From Parcubacteria group bacterium GW2011_GWA2_38_13b (GTDB lineage: Bacteria; Patescibacteriota; Minisyncoccia; GWA2-38-13b): 40,225 nt of DNA. Under the pieces are notes generated by a model, which had not been told where the DNA came from, made no database searches, and saw nothing but the letters and a program-made list of their open reading frames with translations. Below are positions 39,336 to 40,225 of this stretch, piece after piece. Each line of letters starts with the position of its first letter. Position 1 is the stretch's first letter. The DNA is taken from the NCBI GenBank assembly GCA_000992445.2, contig LBUF02000019.1, positions 10,111 through 50,335 on the forward strand, given 5' to 3'. Made by a program: the position numbers and the translations under genes.

Positions 39336-39341
39336 TATAAT
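39336..39341 (+). promoter_or_regulatory. possible -10 element upstream of tRNA-Pro
   Basis: A perfect TATAAT about 87 bases before the tRNA. A TTGCCG lies 19 bases upstream, longer than ideal. Confidence 0.35.
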
Positions 39342-39427
39342 ACCGAGTTGTCGTAGTATGCTTGCTTCTTGCCCGCTTCACCCGTCAAAGTTTTGCACAG
39401 CAAAATTTAGGCAGGCAAGAATTTTAT

Positions 39428-39498
39428 CGGGCTATAGTGTAATGGTAGCACGAGTCCTTTGGGAGGATTTAGTCTGAGTTCAAATCTCAGTAGCCCGA
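39428..39498 (+). tRNA. tRNA-Pro (TGG)
   Basis: A 71-base cloverleaf. Acceptor CGGGCTA pairs with TAGCCCG, discriminator A. Loop TTTGGGA gives anticodon TGG. T arm CTGAGTTCAAATCTCAG. No CCA encoded. Confidence 0.94.
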
Positions 39499-39777
39499 AA
39501 ATATAAAAATTGGGCGGATGAAAGAGCAGATAGACTGGGTTTCCGCCCGAGGCGGACCAGCCTGCCTGCCGGCAGGCAGGCCTTGGGCTGGCAATTCCCA
39601 GCACCCCGACCAACTTAAACTTTTTTCAAAATCAGAGGCGACTGGTTGCTCGTTCGCCCCGCCTTCGGCGGAATTGGAGGCCGTATTTCGCAAAGCGAAA
39701 TGCGCCGCCATAGAAGATGTTGCCCTTGCCCCAGCCCTCCCGTGCGCGGGCAACGACAAGGAACTCTCTAATTTCGT
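39499..39777. other. GC-rich, palindrome-rich spacer without a gene
   Basis: Base composition is much richer in GC than elsewhere. It holds a perfect 20-base palindrome (39561-39580), CCGCCTTCGGCGG (about 39660-39672), ATTTCGCAAAGCGAAAT (about 39685-39701) and GCCCGAGGC...GCCTTGGGC pairs. Open frames through it are translations of these repeats and run into the tRNA. I see no convincing gene. Confidence 0.6.
39561..39580. repeat. perfect 20-base palindrome
   Basis: CCTGCCTGCCGGCAGGCAGG reads the same on both strands. Related fragments occur near 31510-31560. Confidence 0.85.
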
Positions 39778-39806
39778 TTGACTAAATCGTAAAAAGTTCA
39801 TATACT
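39778..39806 (+). promoter_or_regulatory. sigma-70-like promoter of the XRE regulator
   Basis: TTGACT (39778-39783), 17 bases, TATACT (39801-39806). Predicted start near 39813, inside the operator that follows. Confidence 0.75.
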
Positions 39807-39809
39807 AAT

Positions 39810-39825
39810 ATTAACAGGTGTTAAT
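39810..39825 (+). promoter_or_regulatory. probable operator of the XRE regulator
   Basis: ATTAACAGGTGTTAAT, a perfect inverted repeat with 7-base half-sites around GG. It covers the predicted transcription start, where a bound repressor would block the polymerase. Confidence 0.65.
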
Positions 39826-39862
39826 AGGTTGTGCAATTAAAGTATAGTAAAATTTTACTACA

Positions 39863-40072
39863 ATGTCAAAAGATATATCAACTATAGCAACGAATATAAA
39901 AAAATACCGAGATAAGCTCGGCGTTTCGCAAGACAAGTTGTCCAAACTTGCTGGCGTTACTTTGCATACTTTAACTAAAATTGAGACCGGAGCAACGACC
40001 GATCCCCGTATTAAAACACTAAAGAAAATTGCCAAGGGATTAAATGTAAGCGTTGACGATTTAATAAAATAA
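39863..40072 (+). CDS. XRE-family transcriptional regulator
   Basis: A 69-residue single helix-turn-helix protein of the Cro/CI type: IKKYRDKLGVSQDKLSKLAG (12-31), then VTLHTLTKIETGA with the recognition helix and a terminal helix LKKIAKGLNVSVDDLIK. No dimer or sensor domain follows. The gene has a close-to-consensus promoter and a palindromic operator at its own start, so autorepression is likely. A membrane-protein gene begins 6 bases after its stop and should be under the same control. Confidence 0.87.
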   Translation: MSKDISTIATNIKKYRDKLGVSQDKLSKLAGVTLHTLTKIETGATTDPRIKTLKKIAKGLNVSVDDLIK

Positions 40073-40077
40073 ATACT

Positions 40078-40225
40078 ATGAGCAATATAATTTTGCAAAA
40101 TCTAAATACCATTGCGTTCTTCTCCATTTTGCTTTTGTCAATTTTCGTTGCCGTTTTTTTGTTCTTGATATTTTTGAAAAGAAATCAGAAAAACAATATA
40201 TCCGCTAAACTTGATGAGATGTATT
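40078..40225 (+). CDS. membrane protein, N-terminal part (cut by window edge)
   Basis: The first 49 codons: a short polar start (MSNIILQNLNT), one strongly hydrophobic helix (about 12-33, IAFFSILLLSIFVAVFLFLI) and a basic stretch LKRNQKNN, giving an N-out, C-in orientation. The next residues ISAKLDEMY look like the start of a cytoplasmic helix. It is 6 bases after the XRE regulator and probably co-transcribed. Family cannot be judged from the visible part. Confidence 0.65.
   Translation, partial: MSNIILQNLNTIAFFSILLLSIFVAVFLFLIFLKRNQKNNISAKLDEMY

Noticed and set aside
39487-39801. Overlapping open frames in the spacer after tRNA-Pro (both strands)
   Set aside because: They are made of palindromic repeats (for example LPAGRQAG), run into the tRNA gene and have no start signals.

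Overview
The window looks like part of a small, AT-rich bacterial genome of the Candidate Phyla Radiation (Patescibacteria), most likely a Parcubacteria-type lineage. The grounds are family-level: a type IV pilus assembly cluster with no secretin gene, an orphan membrane-anchored family-5 solute-binding protein, a transketolase split into two genes, a minimal pentose-phosphate gene set, an AbiEii-type nucleotidyltransferase with a small partner, and many short palindromic repeats between and inside genes. TGA acts as a stop (two 4-base ATGA overlaps, at 22354-22357 and 32582-32585), so the genetic code is the ordinary bacterial one. No marker gene is present that would fix the lineage.

Layout. 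1-158: start of asparagine synthetase B (minus). 287-2270: secG and an orphan substrate-binding protein (minus). 2434-3811: two DUF1385-like membrane proteins in tandem (minus). 3922-4230: a promoter, a truncated and interrupted copy of the initiator tRNA gene, the intact tRNA-fMet gene and a strong two-way terminator. 4245-15584: a long co-directional minus run: thioredoxin reductase, glutamate dehydrogenase family enzyme, coiled-coil protein, rpiB, coiled-coil protein, rpe, metal ABC ATPase and permease, transketolase N-half, toxin-antitoxin-like pair, an unknown 336-residue protein, transketolase C-half, a zinc-ribbon protein and a PfkB sugar kinase. Transketolase, rpe and rpiB form the non-oxidative pentose-phosphate branch. 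15643-17831: ftsH (plus) behind a strong promoter and a 186-base palindromic leader. 17919-19178: an HtrA-type protease (minus). 19250-19559: two tiny membrane proteins (plus). 19615-23160: two different cysteine desulfurases and a PD-(D/E)XK nuclease (minus). 23248-25867: a small accessory stretch with a PI3/4-kinase-like protein and a NYN nuclease. 25961-27174: tRNA-His, cupin, diguanylate cyclase and tRNA-Arg (minus). 27464-39223: type IV pilus cluster (pilB, pilC, two prepilins, a PilX-like protein, pilM, pilN, pilO and a small membrane protein) headed by a histidine kinase and a stand-alone receiver (minus). 39428-40225: tRNA-Pro, a palindrome-rich spacer, and an XRE regulator with a clear promoter and operator followed by a membrane protein cut by the window edge (plus).

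The most notable feature is a set of short palindromic elements that have spread through the window. One family (four copies; ends CCCCRTTAGAA) supplies the stop codon of transketolase C and of rpe, and sits in frame inside the SufS-like desulfurase as 24 extra codons. A second family (two copies) lies over the starts of the metal ABC ATPase and of a prepilin gene. The neighbouring IscS-like desulfurase carries a different in-frame insert of 21 codons flanked by 12-base direct repeats. This resembles the palindromic elements that insert into reading frames in Rickettsia. The second highlight is the ftsH transcript, whose predicted start coincides with the edge of a 186-base palindrome.
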